The notes beneath the pieces were generated by a model. That model saw only the letters and a list, made by a program, of their open reading frames with translations. It had not been told where the DNA came from and did no database searches. A stretch of 64,000 nucleotides of DNA, from assembly GCF_001039355.2 (NCBI RefSeq), contig NW_019776024.1, positions 41,822-105,821 of the forward strand, read 5' to 3'. This document shows, in pieces, positions 1 through 11,717 of the stretch. The translations under genes were made by a program, and so were the position numbers. The stretch's first letter is position 1. Each line of letters begins with the position of its first letter. The DNA comes from Lingula anatina. Its lineage: Eukaryota > Brachiopoda > Lingulata > Lingulida > Lingulidae.

Positions 1-475
1 GTGAGACAAATATTTATGTATAATGACAAAAAGGTGACTGGTACAATATGTCTTGTTACCACCGAGAGGAGCATTTTGTGAAGAGCGACTTGATTTACTC
101 TGTTAGATCTATATTGTTGGAAAATAAACACTAAAGATTACCTTAGATTTTCAGTTTTTTTTTTAAATCAAATTGTTGGGGTGAAATAATGAAGTAATCA
201 GTCGTTTTCTCCCTCTCTTTACTTGTTCAGATGAATATATATTCTTACAGCGTTGTTTTGACAGCATACATTTAGTCAGGTCTAAGTTATCTTGTTCCTT
301 GTCCACCTCTATGTGTGTTTGGCGCGAACTAATTCATAAAATGTAGATAATGAGTAACCGTTTTTTGCACAGAAAGGTATGGCTGTTTTTTTAACTTAAA
401 AGTCTTTTACGTCTTTGAAATATATCTTTCAACTGTGACTCGTAAAGTTCATCGCTGGGACCGAACATGTTAGTC
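1..475. repeat. 3' flank of array unit I (paralogous to about 2570-3020, 9509-10010 and 15355-15480)
   Basis: The segment shares long near-identical stretches with 9509 onward (for example the run containing ggtgactggtacaatatg, then cttgttaccaccgag) and a more diverged match at about 2570-2760. A short fourth copy lies at 15355-15480. These mark the 3' flanks of successive units of a tandemly duplicated PAN-FReD block. No independent gene is seen here. Confidence 0.75.
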
Positions 476-790
476 AGGCTTAATTTTCATTACCGTATAG
501 CAGCAAAAGTGAATTAAAAGGAACTACACTCTATTGTAGACCACCGTTAATCACGACACTACTACACTGATTCATCCAACAACCGTCCATTAAAACCAAT
601 TGCGCAGCTGCCATCAGGGTTCTCATCATTGCCCTACCGAACGTGGTGAATGCCGTTCTGTTCACTGTCCACACGGGTGGATTTTTGGAGCTGTAAGTCA
701 GTACCATGAAGTAACTCATTGCCCATCATTTCTATACGCAAACGTTAAGTGGACTGTTGAGTAAAGCGATAGCCTCGTTGTTAGCATTGA
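476..790 (-). pseudogene. Decayed 3' remnant of a PAN-FReD gene (FReD exons 4 and 5)
   Basis: Read on the minus strand, about 716-790 matches the second half of FReD exon 4 of the intact gene at 3030-6892 (the stretch around AIYRLT...IEMMG). About 476-690 matches its last exon. The segment corresponding to WTVNRTAFTTF is followed by a frameshift: the expected Asp-rich calcium loop (DxDND) is disrupted and the tail around the conserved tryptophans reads out of frame. The two exon remnants lie almost next to each other, so the intron and part of exon 5 have been deleted. No complete product is possible. It is the most degraded member of the local array. The surrounding flank (1-470) matches the flanks of the other copies. 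Confidence 0.75.
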
Positions 791-2569
791 AAAAATGTAC
801 AAAAGAGTAAAAATATAAAATTTAAAATTAATTTGTTCATCTTAAATACCACACGCAGGTGAACATATGCTAACGATATTCTGTATTTACTGCAAATATT
901 GACCATTTAGTTGACATACTGCAGGTTTAATGTCTGGACGCCAGTCTACAAGGTCAAGCAACAACTGGATAAAAAGACGTCCTTGCCTTTTAAAACAGCT
1001 TGAACCCAACGTGCAACGTGTATTTTAACGTTAGACGCTAACATCATCCCCTCTTTTACAACACCAATCTAATTACAGAACAAATTTTCGTAATACAGGA
1101 GACTAGTGTATTTAGCATCCGTTATAATTTCGTTTCAGAAATGAAAATAATGACCAATGATTTGGATAACGATTTACGCTTGTAAGCTTTACCAAACTCT
1201 GCAATCTTTTTCTAATTCGACGCATTTCAGCCTTGGTGCGTGTTATGTCATCCAGGTCGTTGTCTTCGATTGTTTCATTACCACCGCTTCATGATCTATT
1301 CAGACAGCGCGTTCGATAATCACTTGAGCGCATTTTTGGCAAAAAAAGGTTTGTTTTGTTTTTCCTGGACTCATAAAAGCTCTTATGCATAAGTGTTACA
1401 GTACATATACTTGTGAAAAAATCCAACCATTTGGAACAGTTAATCCATATTACACTAACAACCATTTATTATGTCATTGAAGGCATTTGATCAGATCACA
1501 AATTGACCGCAGGTGTATCTTTAAAACATCTGTCCCTCTATCAAAGAACTGCGACAAAGCATGATTAATGTCAATACGATCTTCGCCACACCGGACAAAA
1601 TAGTTTACCCATTTTAAACGTAGTTGCCATATTTAACTGGCCTCTTGTCAATCATGAAAAATATTAACAAGACACTTACAAATTGCTCTAGGACCTTAAT
1701 ATTATTATAAAATGGGTGGACATTTATCATATTGAGGCTTTGGTTTCTAAGTTTGGCTTCTCTTCCTTGATTAAGATTTGAATCTGGGAGTGAAGATAAA
1801 TTGTATACCACTTTCATGCTGTAGTAGTATTTATTAATTACGTGGAATGTGAAGAATACAAGTATACAAATCACTCGGCCTCCTGGGCCTATAAGTCACC
1901 GTACTTTGTACATTCATCAAAGCCTCATAATTAAAGTTATTAGTTAAACCAAGAGCAAACGCAATGAGATTTATGATAATACAGTAGTAACAGCGGAAAA
2001 GTAGTGGTTTGTAGTACGTTTTGCACATAATTATATCTAGATGTCGAATCCTGCATCAATTCCACATTGTATAATCAAAGCAGTCAACATGTTAACATCT
2101 ATATATACATCTCTGTGCACGTAAAGTGAAAGACTGAGTCGGCTCTGGAGTCATGTCGGCGCCCATAGATTAGCTAATTCGTTAATGGAAGTTGTTACAC
2201 TGAAATTCAATACAATTATTAATTAAACTGAAAGTCATTTTGGACGGTTCACAACATAGGGGGCTGGATAATAGTGATTCTCTCAAACTAAACCTTTTCT
2301 TTGTAAAGAGTGCCATATTCTGATGTTTATTTTGAATTGCATCAATCAGTGTTTTAGGTAACTCCTGACAAGCAGGACATACACCAACATACACCAAAGC
2401 GAAACCACCAAAGGAAATGGGTAAATTTACAATTTACTTTAGGTTCATTCATTTCAGGTATGGTTTACGTTCGGTATAAAAAAAGCCGTATTCAGAACAG
2501 TTGAAAAATGAAAGCGAAATGAAATACACGAATAATGCAATGGGAGATGAACTGCATGTTTACAGGTGA
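791..2569. other. Intergenic part of array unit I, no gene recognised
   Basis: No exon of a known family is visible. About 1030-2400 is paralogous to about 8040-9120: both contain the run tgtcattgaaggcatttgat, the text around actgcgacaaagcatgatta, and the ending with aaccaccaaagga. This is duplicated intergenic sequence of the PAN-FReD array. The short open frames in it are not supported by similarity or splice signals. Confidence 0.6.
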
Positions 2570-2682
2570 GAGAAATATTTACTGTATGTATGGGTGACAA
2601 ATAGGTGACTGGTACAAAAAGTCTTGTAACCCCCGACTTGATTTACTATGTTAGATCGACATTGTAAAGAAATAAAATGTCA

Positions 2683-2750
2683 TTTATTTAATCAAATTCG
2701 TGGGGGTAAAAGGGTATACAGTAACAAGTCGTTTAATCACTGTGTTTATT
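2683..2750 (-). terminator. Candidate poly(A) signals of the intact PAN-FReD gene
   Basis: On the minus strand AATAAA occurs at 2745-2750 and again at 2683-2688, about 280-345 bases beyond the stop codon at 3030. Either could end the transcript. No other canonical hexamer was noticed closer to the stop. Confidence 0.4.
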
Positions 2751-3029
2751 TGTTCAAATGAAAATATTCACTCACAGCATTGGTTTGACAACATAGTACG
2801 GCAACTCGAGATAACCCTTTCGACTGTTTCTTGTCCACCTCTTTTTATACAAAACTGAAAATCAATTGAATTGCGCTAAATGAACAAAAACAGATTACGA
2901 GTAATTTTAACCATGTAGAAAAGAAAAGTATGGTTGTTTTTTTTAGCTTAAAAACCTTTTACGACTAATATATTTTTCAACTGTGACTCGTATATTAAAT
3001 GGATGGGACAAAACATGTTAGCAGTAGAG

Positions 3030-3609
3030 TCAAGGTTCGGCTGTGTCGGGCTTAATTTGCATCACCGTATAGTTAAGCCACAAAGGTGTATTATAAGGAG
3101 CCACACCCCATTGTAGAAATTGTTTAGGTCTGTTGAGCGCGGCGCTACCACACCAATTCATCCACCAACCAGCATTGAAGCCAGTTGCGCAGTTACCGTC
3201 AGGCCACTTATCGTTGTCACGATCAAATGTGCTGAATGCCATCCTGTTCGCTGTCCACTCAGGTTTATTTTGGTAGATGTTAGTCAGTAAATCAATAACG
3301 TTTCCAGAAAAATCCCCATCGAGTTGTAAGCTGTAGTTACGAGCTTCGTCGTCAATTCTGAAGGAACTGTGCTGAGCCCAAAAATACGAGTTCGATTCAC
3401 TAAAAAAAGGAATTTCAGTAAGGTTAATTTCGAGAAAAAGATTTCGAGAAAAAAATAAATCTACCAAAATGAAACCCAATTAATACACACACTAAAGAAA
3501 TATTAAATGTTACTCAGTCCAAACTATTCTTATAACTGTGTTTAAACGGGTAACTGTAGGTAAACTGTGCGCTTACAACCATTGCTTTTGTATGCATTTT
3601 CTAATGTGA

Positions 3610-3640
<31 letters not shown>

Positions 3641-3651
3641 GTATATATACA

Positions 3652-3693
<42 letters not shown>

Positions 3694-6600
3694 CTCTTAC
3701 CCGGTGCCCATCATTTCTATACGCAAGCTATAAGTGGACTGTTTAGTAAGGCGATAGATTGCGTCATTTCCCAGCCAGAAACTTTTTGTAAGACATCCAA
3801 ATCCCTCTTTATATCCTTTCCAATCTAAAATGTACGAAATACATAAAAAATCCGAAAACATCAGCGTTTTCTAAAGCCTTACGGTTCAGGCTGCGGTATA
3901 GAATATCATTATTATTTTTCATGTACATTTGACACCTTTTGAATATAACATACGCGTAAGGTACTTATATGTTTTAAACAAGCAAACGGACACACACGTC
4001 CTAAACACACGTCTTAAACAATAAAAAAAAGAAAGTGGATTCAAACATTCAGCGTCACTTCTATTGAAATCGGCATCTCCCAAATTTCTCTGAATGACTG
4101 TCCAGCCCTCCTTACAGTAAGCAAGGAAGGTTGTAGTGGCGCCATCTGTTTGGATGTTATACACTCCTGGAGATGTCAACCCAGATGTATAGATCTCTGA
4201 GCAATCTATTTGGAACGGAGGGGAAACAATTTTATACAAAACAGTATAATGGAAACGATAATATTTTTTTCTAAAATGAAAATAAATCAAATAAATATAC
4301 AAAATATTAATATAAATAAATAAATGAATTACTATTTCTACATCTGTTCAGAGGAACAAGAGGAACAAGAAATGTTATGTACAGACTTGCCATTAAATAT
4401 GGAGGATATTTATAATGCAAATCAAATCAAATCATTTTTCATCGATTTTTCCTATTTTGCTAACTGATAAATAAAAAATAAGGATTAAAATCGTGTTTTG
4501 ATAACTTTTTATTATCTCTTTGATTACATTGTGGCATCAGTTCATTAACTGAAGCAAACAAAAATACATTGCCTATTCTAAGTCATGCAACAACCATTAA
4601 AAGCAATATTTTGGATCTCCATATTTTCCAAATAATATGTTAAGGAGTTACACGCCCTATAAAGGACCCTTATGTCTAGTCACAGCAACGGTCCCTTTAT
4701 CGCCTGGCCTTATCTGGCTGCTACCACGGCCCTCAAGCCGCAAGGCATTCCTTGGGATAATTTTTTAGAGTTTAATCTAGAACAACATACTAGGCATCGG
4801 TTAAAACTTGTCTAATTTAGTTCCGATTGTTGTAGGACGTGTAGGCCGTTGATTCGGCGTGTACTCACCTATCCATATATTGTCTATGCGGTTCAAATAT
4901 GGCGATTTTGATGACTAAGGGAGCTGCTCATTCCCTTGGGACTGTAAGTTATCTGCTATTTAAAGTAATCTATGTAAATCGGCAATCTCCTCGTGCAACC
5001 TTAAATTGTTCCTAAGGTGCTCCCTATCAAATCATAGTCAAGTGGTTCCCAGATTATTCCTTTATTTGCTGTGGTTCAGGTTTTCATCGATGACTACCAT
5101 TGGTGTTTTGGTACCAGTGTGGTACCCACTCCAAATGTGGACGCCGTCAATGACCCTAGTCACTTTAGACGTGACACACGCGTCGTCGTAGGCCTCTTAA
5201 GGTTGTCTTTAAACTCTGTTTTGACTAGTCGAGCGGAACAGTTAAAATCCGACCTCAATAAAAAAAGCCGTGCGGTTTCAGTGTTCTACCCAGAAACGGC
5301 CATGGTCAGCAATTCATTAGAGAAACAGGCGACGATGTTTTGCTGTTTACAGTGGCTTCCTCAGAGGTCGTCTGGTATTCTAACCTGCTAAAACTAGTTT
5401 TGTCACTAAGGGTCTTGAAAAAAATGCGTTCTGGTGGCATTTTGTCTCTCATTCTGAACGGACTGGGTGGTGTTGTTTAACTGCAGCAGCATATCCGGAG
5501 GGGCAGTGATTCCTGTACAGTGGCGGTAAGATTTCAATACACTGGGTGTGGCCTCTGTGTAGGTACAACCGTTTGGGCACAACTCTATTAAATTGCGAAC
5601 CGTCCCGTGTGACACGATAATCTGTCGGGCATTGCCAGTCTTTTTCGCGCCATTCTGGCACAGATTAACAATTTTGTAAAACACTGCTTAACTCATTTAA
5701 CTCACTGCAACCGACTGCTTGGATGCAAAATTTCAAATTCTCCTGTGAAGTAGTTGCCAACATTTGCATAATTTTGACAGACCCATGCTTCGTTAAAGCA
5801 AAGCTTTGACCAACCCAAAAAGGAGAACTACCCATTTAAATCACTACATAGTACACAATGCAACAGATACGGTATTCACTTTATTGGTAGCAGAAAACCC
5901 GAATACACACTTCCCCATTCACATATCTTATATGAGATCTGAGTTTTTTTTTTAAGACCGCATTTTACCTATAGGCATAACTTTAAAACTGAATATTCCA
6001 TATAAAATGCCAAGTTTGTATATATATGAATTCAATTGTATGTATATAATGGTAGTTGTATGAAAGAATTATTGCAAATAAAAACGGTGTCATTGTTTCA
6101 GAACTCATACTGTCTACTAGATTTATTTGCCTCTAAAAGACAAAAATCCCTTGATACAGGTAGTTACACGGGGCAAACAAACAGCACATACTACACAGGA
6201 CTACAGTTGTATTTTATTGAACTCAAGTACGCTTCAGTACTTTAAAAATGTTCACTTACCACGAAACGCCCCTTTCCCCGATACGTTCACTTTGAAAGCT
6301 ACCTAGAACGCATACCAAGTATAAGTGAACAATATTGAATTGAACTGAATATACATCAAATTAGACGAAGCGTAAGAAGTGGCAAACGACCTGAAATACT
6401 AAAGCATTGATCTAAAGAAAACATTCCCTTTTTGACCTGTACAAAACTCTTTCCGCATTTCCTTTCAATGGCATATTTGTATATGTAAGTACATTGACGA
6501 CAAAATGATAAATAAACTTTTTTCTATAACATAGAAACTTTGTCTTTCTTTCTTTAGTTTTCTGTCTCACTTACTTTTCTGTAACTCTGGCACCCAGGCG

Positions 6601-6892
6601 TCATCATAGTGGTGCTCCCACATCTCTCTGGGTCTTCGCTGATCAGTTCACAACGGAATTTCTCCACACCAACTTGTATCCAGTTAAAGGACTGACATCT
6701 TGAATTGGACAAACAGACATTGGAACATTCACCTACGCTTCCAACATTATAAATCTTCTCGGTATTTCCAATAATACAGAGATTCTGTTCGAATAACCTT
6801 TCAAATTTACCCATTCGTAAATTTTTTGAGGATGCAAAGCCATTTATCAAAATGTTAATATATAAGATTGGCGAAATAATCCACATTTTCAT
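3030..6892 (-). CDS. Secreted PAN/apple + fibrinogen-related-domain protein, five exons, 333 residues, intact
   Basis: Coding exons (minus strand): 6575-6892, 6260-6302, 4059-4205, 3701-3824, 3030-3399. All introns are GT-AG, the phases agree, and the 1002 coding bases give 333 residues plus stop. Exon 1 starts with a hydrophobic signal peptide (MKMWIISPILYINILINGFA) and a PAN/apple-like module with paired cysteines (about residues 30-105). Exon 2 is a 43-base linker (VAFKVNVSGKGAFR). Exons 3-5 form a full fibrinogen C-terminal domain (residues 121-333): DCSEIYTSG at its start, GWTVIQR, WLGNDAIYRLT, WAQHSSFRIDDEARNY, the calcium-site segment DRDNDKWPDGNCA and GWWMNWC. The four expected FReD cysteines are present. 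Invertebrate FReD proteins of this type are secreted, often glycan- or microbe-binding lectins, and a recognition role here is inference from the family. The 1.95-kb intron after exon 2 holds a GC-richer island (about 4650-5690). A (GT)n/(AT)n tract lies directly behind the donor of exon 4. Confidence 0.85.
3609..3693. repeat. (AT)n followed by (GT)n microsatellite
   Basis: About 40 bases of alternating AT run into about 40 bases of GT. On the minus strand the CA tract begins within ten bases of the splice donor of FReD exon 4 at 3700. A CA-rich stretch this close to a donor may affect splicing; that is inference. Confidence 0.9.
4640..5700. other. GC-richer island inside the PAN-FReD intron, origin unknown
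   Basis: Composition changes abruptly from the AT-rich intron to a balanced sequence with many CpG's. Several short open frames sit in it: plus 4672-4815 (begins MSSHSNGPFIAWPYLAATTA), plus 5071-5391, and overlapping minus-strand frames at 5406-5684 and 5449-5661. None carries a domain I recognise and none has obvious splice sites linking it to the host gene. It looks like inserted DNA, possibly a decayed mobile element or a foreign fragment. No terminal repeats were identified. Confidence 0.4.
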
Positions 6893-7476
6893 TTTGTGTC
6901 TGACGTTTCAGTAGGCCCCTATAAGAAATTCTGAATTATTTTGAAACGAACTTTAATCCCGATTTACAAGTATTTTCAGGCAGAAACAGAGAGCTCCGTG
7001 TTTTATGCTGACGGTCGATATTAGAGCAGTGACGTCCTACATTAATAACGAGAAAGAGTATAACATCATTTTTCATGGAATTAGGAAATTCAACTACTGT
7101 AGAGTATAGTGCATTTAGTCAGAGGAAAGGTCTACTTTATCATGCTTTTTTAATACAGTGGCAAAATTAAGTGCTTACGGGTATGGGGATTCGGGTCACT
7201 AGGCCCTAGGAATCCCTGTGCACAAACTAGAACTCATTGGTCTAATCTTATTTTGCAGAAATACTTAAAAACTTGTTATGTAAAAAAAATTGACTTCTCT
7301 TTACGTTTCTAAAACATTTTTAGGAATGATTATTTTTAAACTAAAGTGTCTTTTAGAGTATTAATGAAGAACAATCTTAGTTTATAAGACTTTCTCCAAG
7401 TTGATTTGCTCTCTTTTAACATATTAATTGCACAACTAAAATCTTTGAGTTGCAATTCTACTGAACAAACTATATA
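6893..7476. other. Upstream region of the intact PAN-FReD gene
   Basis: The sequence upstream (minus sense) of the ATG at 6892 is paralogous to that of the deleted copy at 10832-11150 (shared run around tgctgacggtcgatatt / tgctaacggtcgatatt). It must hold the promoter, but no convincing TATA box was found; a weak cttataggg lies about 30 bases from the start codon. Confidence 0.35.
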
Positions 7477-8036
7477 CAACATTGGTCAAAAAGGTTGTCC
7501 CACACCCAGCTTTTCTTTATAAATGATCACCTCACCGGTGAAATTTGTAATAAATAGTTTAAGTAGTTTAAGTTGTAATAAGTAGTTTTTTTGACCAATG
7601 TTGTATTATGTGCATTTTAACGTCAGATGCAAAAAGACAGGGAACTAGCGTATTAAGCAGCCGTAATAGTTTAAATTCACGCGGTAGACACAAACGCTAT
7701 TAGACACGTGACCTTTAACGAACACACCTTAAAGTTAAATGTGTGTAAAATTGGTGACATTTGGTGGTGTCTTTTCAATATAATGGACATTTCTTTGCCT
7801 CTGTGAAAATCACAGTGAAACGCCCGATTTAAGGGGGTACATGTGTTTAATGTGAATAAATGGCATTAAATATGGATAAATTCACCGCTAGTTTGTGTTT
7901 TCTGTAGCACTAATCATGTTAGTTATGGTATCTGGAATGAAAATCACCATTCATAGCAATTAACTCCTGTGATGTGATCATTTATAAATAAAAGCACATG
8001 AAACTGGGGGTGGGACAACCTTTTTGACCAATGTTG
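7477..8036. mobile_element. DNA transposon remnant with long inverted ends and TA target duplication
   Basis: The left end reads CAACATTGGTCAAAAAGGTT and continues GTCCCACACCC. The right end is its reverse complement (gggtgggacaacc then tttttgaccaatgttg). Both ends are flanked by TA (7475-7476 and 8037-8038), the Tc1/mariner hallmark. The 560 bp hold no transposase frame, so it is non-autonomous. A second right end plus flank lies inside at about 7586-7672 and repeats at 8021-8105. The same flank without the insertion is seen in array unit I near 1030-1140. Confidence 0.7.
7586..7672 (+). repeat. Direct repeat, copy 1 (transposon right end plus host flank)
   Basis: About 86 bases, from the run ttttttgaccaatgttgtat to the run gcagccgtaatagttt, recur almost unchanged at 8021-8105. 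The repeat contains both the transposon terminus and adjoining host sequence, so it arose after insertion, by unequal exchange or as an assembly artefact. Confidence 0.8.
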
Positions 8037-8105
8037 TATTATGTGCATTTTAACGTCAGATGCAAAAAGACAGGGAACTAGCGTATTAAGCAGCCGTAAT
8101 AGTTT
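8021..8105 (+). repeat. Direct repeat, copy 2
   Basis: Second copy of the repeat at 7586-7672. Downstream it continues into host sequence homologous to 1100-1200 of array unit I. Confidence 0.8.
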
Positions 8106-9342
8106 CAATTCAGAAATGAAAATATTTACCATTTTTGGATAATAATTTAAGCCTGTAAGCTTTTCTTAAATCAACAGTATCTCTCCAATTAAGCTTTGAT
8201 GCGTGTTATGTCATCCAGTACATTGCCTTTAAAAATCATATTACCACCGCACCATGCCCATCCGGGCAATCTGTTTGAGTGCATTTGTGGCAAAAAAAAA
8301 TGTTCTGTTTTTCCTAGATTTCATAAAAACAACTGTGTTTATAGTACATAAACTTGTGAAAAATCCAAACATTTTTTTCTTATTTGAAACAGTTATGCCA
8401 TATTAAACTAACAGGCATTTACATTATGTCATTGAAGGCATTTGATCAGATCACAAATGAACTGTATATAATCTATATAACATCTCTCCCTCGATCACAG
8501 AACTGCGACAAAGCATGATTATGGATGAATCAGTTCAAAACCGACCTTTTGTCAATCATGAAAAAAATATTTGTAAGACAATTATAAATGGTTCTAGGGC
8601 ATTATTAGTATTGTTAAATGGGTGGACATTTATCATTAAAATTCATTACTTTGAAGAGACTTTGGTTTCTAATTTTGGCGTCTCAGCCTTAATTAAAAAT
8701 TTGAATTTAAGACTGAGGATTAATTGTATATCACTTCCATGATGTAGTTATATTTTTTTATTATGTGACATGTGAAGAATACGAGTATACAAATCAACCG
8801 TCCATCCGGGGCTATAAGTCACCGTACTTTGTATATTTATCAAAACCTTATAATTAAGTAAAGTTATTGGTTAAACAAAGAGCAAACACAATAAGATATA
8901 TGAAAACACAGTAGTAACAGCAGTAAAGTAGTGATTTATGGTACGTTTTGTACATATTTATGTCTAGGGGCCTGGATAATACTGATTCACTGAACTAAAC
9001 CTATTCTTTAAACAGAGTGCCATATCTTGCGGTTTATTTAGAATAAAATCTTTATAATAGTTTTAGATAACTCCTCACAAGTAGGGCATACACCAAAGCG
9101 AAACCACCAAAGGAGATGGGTAAATTTATTTCGGTTTAATTCATCCCAGGAATGATTATTCGCCCAAAATTTCATTATAAAAATTACAGTGTGTAACCAT
9201 ATATAGCGTGAAGAAAGCCTGAAACTAGAATTTAAGGGCTAGAGTGTAAGCAGCTTGAACGGCTTAAAGCACACGGATTTCTTATTGGCGACTTGATAAT
9301 GTGCACACTCCAATCGTCTTTATTCACTGGGTGTTTGTGTGA

Positions 9343-9379
<37 letters not shown>

Positions 9380-10011
9380 TTTGTGTGAGGGGTGCAAATA
9401 AATTATAAGTTCCACTATTGTATTCATATGCAGTATTGTTGAAAAATGAGAGACAAATGTAATAAAAAACCAAATAATCCATCAGGAAATGAATTGCCCT
9501 TTTACAGGTGAGGCAAATATTTATGCATGCTGACAAAAAGGTGACTGGTACAATATGTCTTGTTACCACCGAGCGGAGTACGTGAATTTTGTGAAGAGCG
9601 ACTTGATTTACTCTGTTAGATCTATTTTTGGAAAATAAGGACTGAAGATGTACATTAGTTTTTCAGTTTTTTTAAATCAAATTGTGTGGGTGAAATAATG
9701 AAGTAATCAGTCGTTTTATCCCTGTGTTAACTTGTTGAGATGAATATATATATATATTCTTACAGCGTTTATTTGACAGAATAAATTTTGTGAATTGTAA
9801 GATATCTCCTTGTCCACCTCTTTTTAAACGATATATCTGTCTGGTACAAAGTAATTGAATTGAACAAATGTAGATAACAAGTTACCGTTTTTTTTTTCAC
9901 TGAAAGGTAAGGCTGTTTTTTAACATAAAAGTCTTTTATGTCTTTGAAATATATCTTTCAACTGTGACTCGTAAAGTTCATCACTGGGACCGAACATGTT
10001 AGTTCTGAGAG
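8106..10011. other. Intergenic sequence between array units II and III
   Basis: 8106-9130 is paralogous to 1140-2410, and 9509-10010 is paralogous to 1-475. A (GT)n tract lies at about 9344-9388. No gene is recognised. Confidence 0.6.
9344..9388. repeat. (GT)n microsatellite
   Basis: Near-uninterrupted GT dinucleotides, ending in gtttgtttgtgtg. Confidence 0.9.
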
Positions 10012-10831
10012 TCAGTTTTCACTTGGGTTGGGCTTAATTTGCATCACCGTATAGTTAAGCCTCAAAGGTGTATTAGAAGGAGTACCCCAACGTAGATAGT
10101 GTAGAGGTGTGTTCAGCACGGCACTACCACACCAATTCATCCACCAACCACTACTATAAATAACTGCGTAGTTACCATTAGGATTCTCATCATTGTCACG
10201 ATCGAACGTGGTGAATGCCATCCTGTTCGCTGTCCACTTGGATGGATTTTTGGAGCCGTTAGTCAGTAAATCAGTGACGTTTCCAGAAAAATCTCCATCA
10301 ATTTGTAATCTGTAGTTACGAGCTTCGTCGTCAATTCTGAAGGAACTGTACTGAGCCCAGAAATACGAGTTATTTTCACTGGAAAAAATAGTTTGAGTAA
10401 AGTTCAGTACTTTTTTCTACATACATTTCGAAAAACAACACAAATGTACTAACATAAATCTTCATAAATACAAACACAAAAGAAAGATGAAGGTGATGTC
10501 ACAATAAATATTACAGTTCTTAAAAATGAAAATGTCTTTAAAATGTATTTTAGAAAATGTTTTAATGCCTGATGTTTTTCTTGTTCACAATGGAATTTCT
10601 CCACACCAACTTGTATCAAGTTAAAGGACTGGCATCTTGGATTGGACAAACAGGCATTTGAACATTCGAGTACGCTTCCAACATTATAAATCTCCTCGGT
10701 ATTTCCAATAATACAGATATTCTGGTCGAATAACATTTTGAATCTACCTATTCGTACTATTATAGAAGACTCAGTGCTATTTATCAAAATGCTAATAAAT
10801 AAGTTGGCGAAACTACCGTCCACATTTTCAT
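10012..10831 (-). pseudogene. PAN-FReD copy B with internal deletion and frameshifted signal peptide
   Basis: The last FReD exon (10012-10378, acceptor intact) is fully open and close to that of the intact gene, including FSGNVTDLLTNG and DRDNDENPNGN. The conserved NCA cysteine is changed to Tyr (NYA). Directly upstream (minus sense) comes a PAN exon remnant (about 10575-10831) that stops matching in the middle of the domain, after the segment KFHCE. The linker exon and FReD exons 3 and 4 are absent, so roughly 3 kb is deleted relative to the intact copy. The start region begins MKMW as in the intact gene, then shifts frame and stops; an internal Met restores a frame without the original signal sequence. 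A functional secreted product is unlikely. Confidence 0.8.
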
Positions 10832-11717
10832 TTGCGTCTTTAGTATAAAAAAAGTTTGCAGTATTTTGAAACGAAATTCAATCCCTTCTATTTTCTAAGC
10901 AAAAAAAGAGGGCTCTGTGCTTTTATGCTAACGGTCGATATTCGAACAGTGACGTCATACATTATTAGCGAAAAAGGCTCCTACATCATTTTTCATTGGC
11001 TCGCAAGGGATAACGGATTTCAACTAGTACAACGTGAATTTAGCCAGGAGAAATTCCTTCTCACTCATGCTTTTTTGAATACAGTCTGCGGCAAATTTAA
11101 ATACTATAGCCATGGGGCATTCGGCTCACCAGGAACCCCTTAGCACATCCCAGAACTCATTGGCCTTGTTTAATGTTATTTTTCAAAATTACTTAAAATC
11201 TTGTTAATTAGAAATGAATTTGCCTTATTCCAAATAAGAACAAATTATTGATTTTATGTACTCTAAACACTGTGCAGCAGTTTTTGTGAAATCCAGGAAA
11301 AACAGAACAGGCTGTTATGTTAGAACAACAAGCCATGGGACCCCCCCCCCTCAGTTAATCAAATATTTCAAAAACATAAAGATAATAAGAGAATAGTACC
11401 AGACTTTTTGTCGTGATCCTGTGACCGTGATAAAAAATTTCATTAGCTTGTTAGTTAGATTTTATATGATACACATGTAATTATCAAACACAAGCTGAAA
11501 TACTTTCGGACTGGCCATCCATTTCCCATCCCACGCAAGACAAGAGAGGCTATCAATATCAGCCGTTACCAGCCACCCATGAATAGGGACCGGGGGGGGG
11601 GGGGGGGTCGATCTACTTAAGATTTAGAAGAGGGTCATGATCGCTATACCACCTAGCGGTGAGTGTCTAGTAACATCTACTCACAACAGTGTGATGAAGG
11701 GCTACGTTCAGGTTGGC
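10832..11717. other. Flank of copy B, no gene; includes C and G homopolymers
   Basis: 10832-11150 is paralogous to the 5' flank of the intact gene. A C run lies at 11341-11350 and a G run at 11592-11607. No coding signal is recognised. Confidence 0.5.

Noticed and set aside
5449-5661. Minus-strand frame with several cysteines (WQCPTDY... NHCPSGY), considered as a cysteine-knot cytokine such as IL-17
   Set aside because: Cys spacing and the surrounding residues do not fit the family, there is no signal peptide, and an overlapping frame is equally open.
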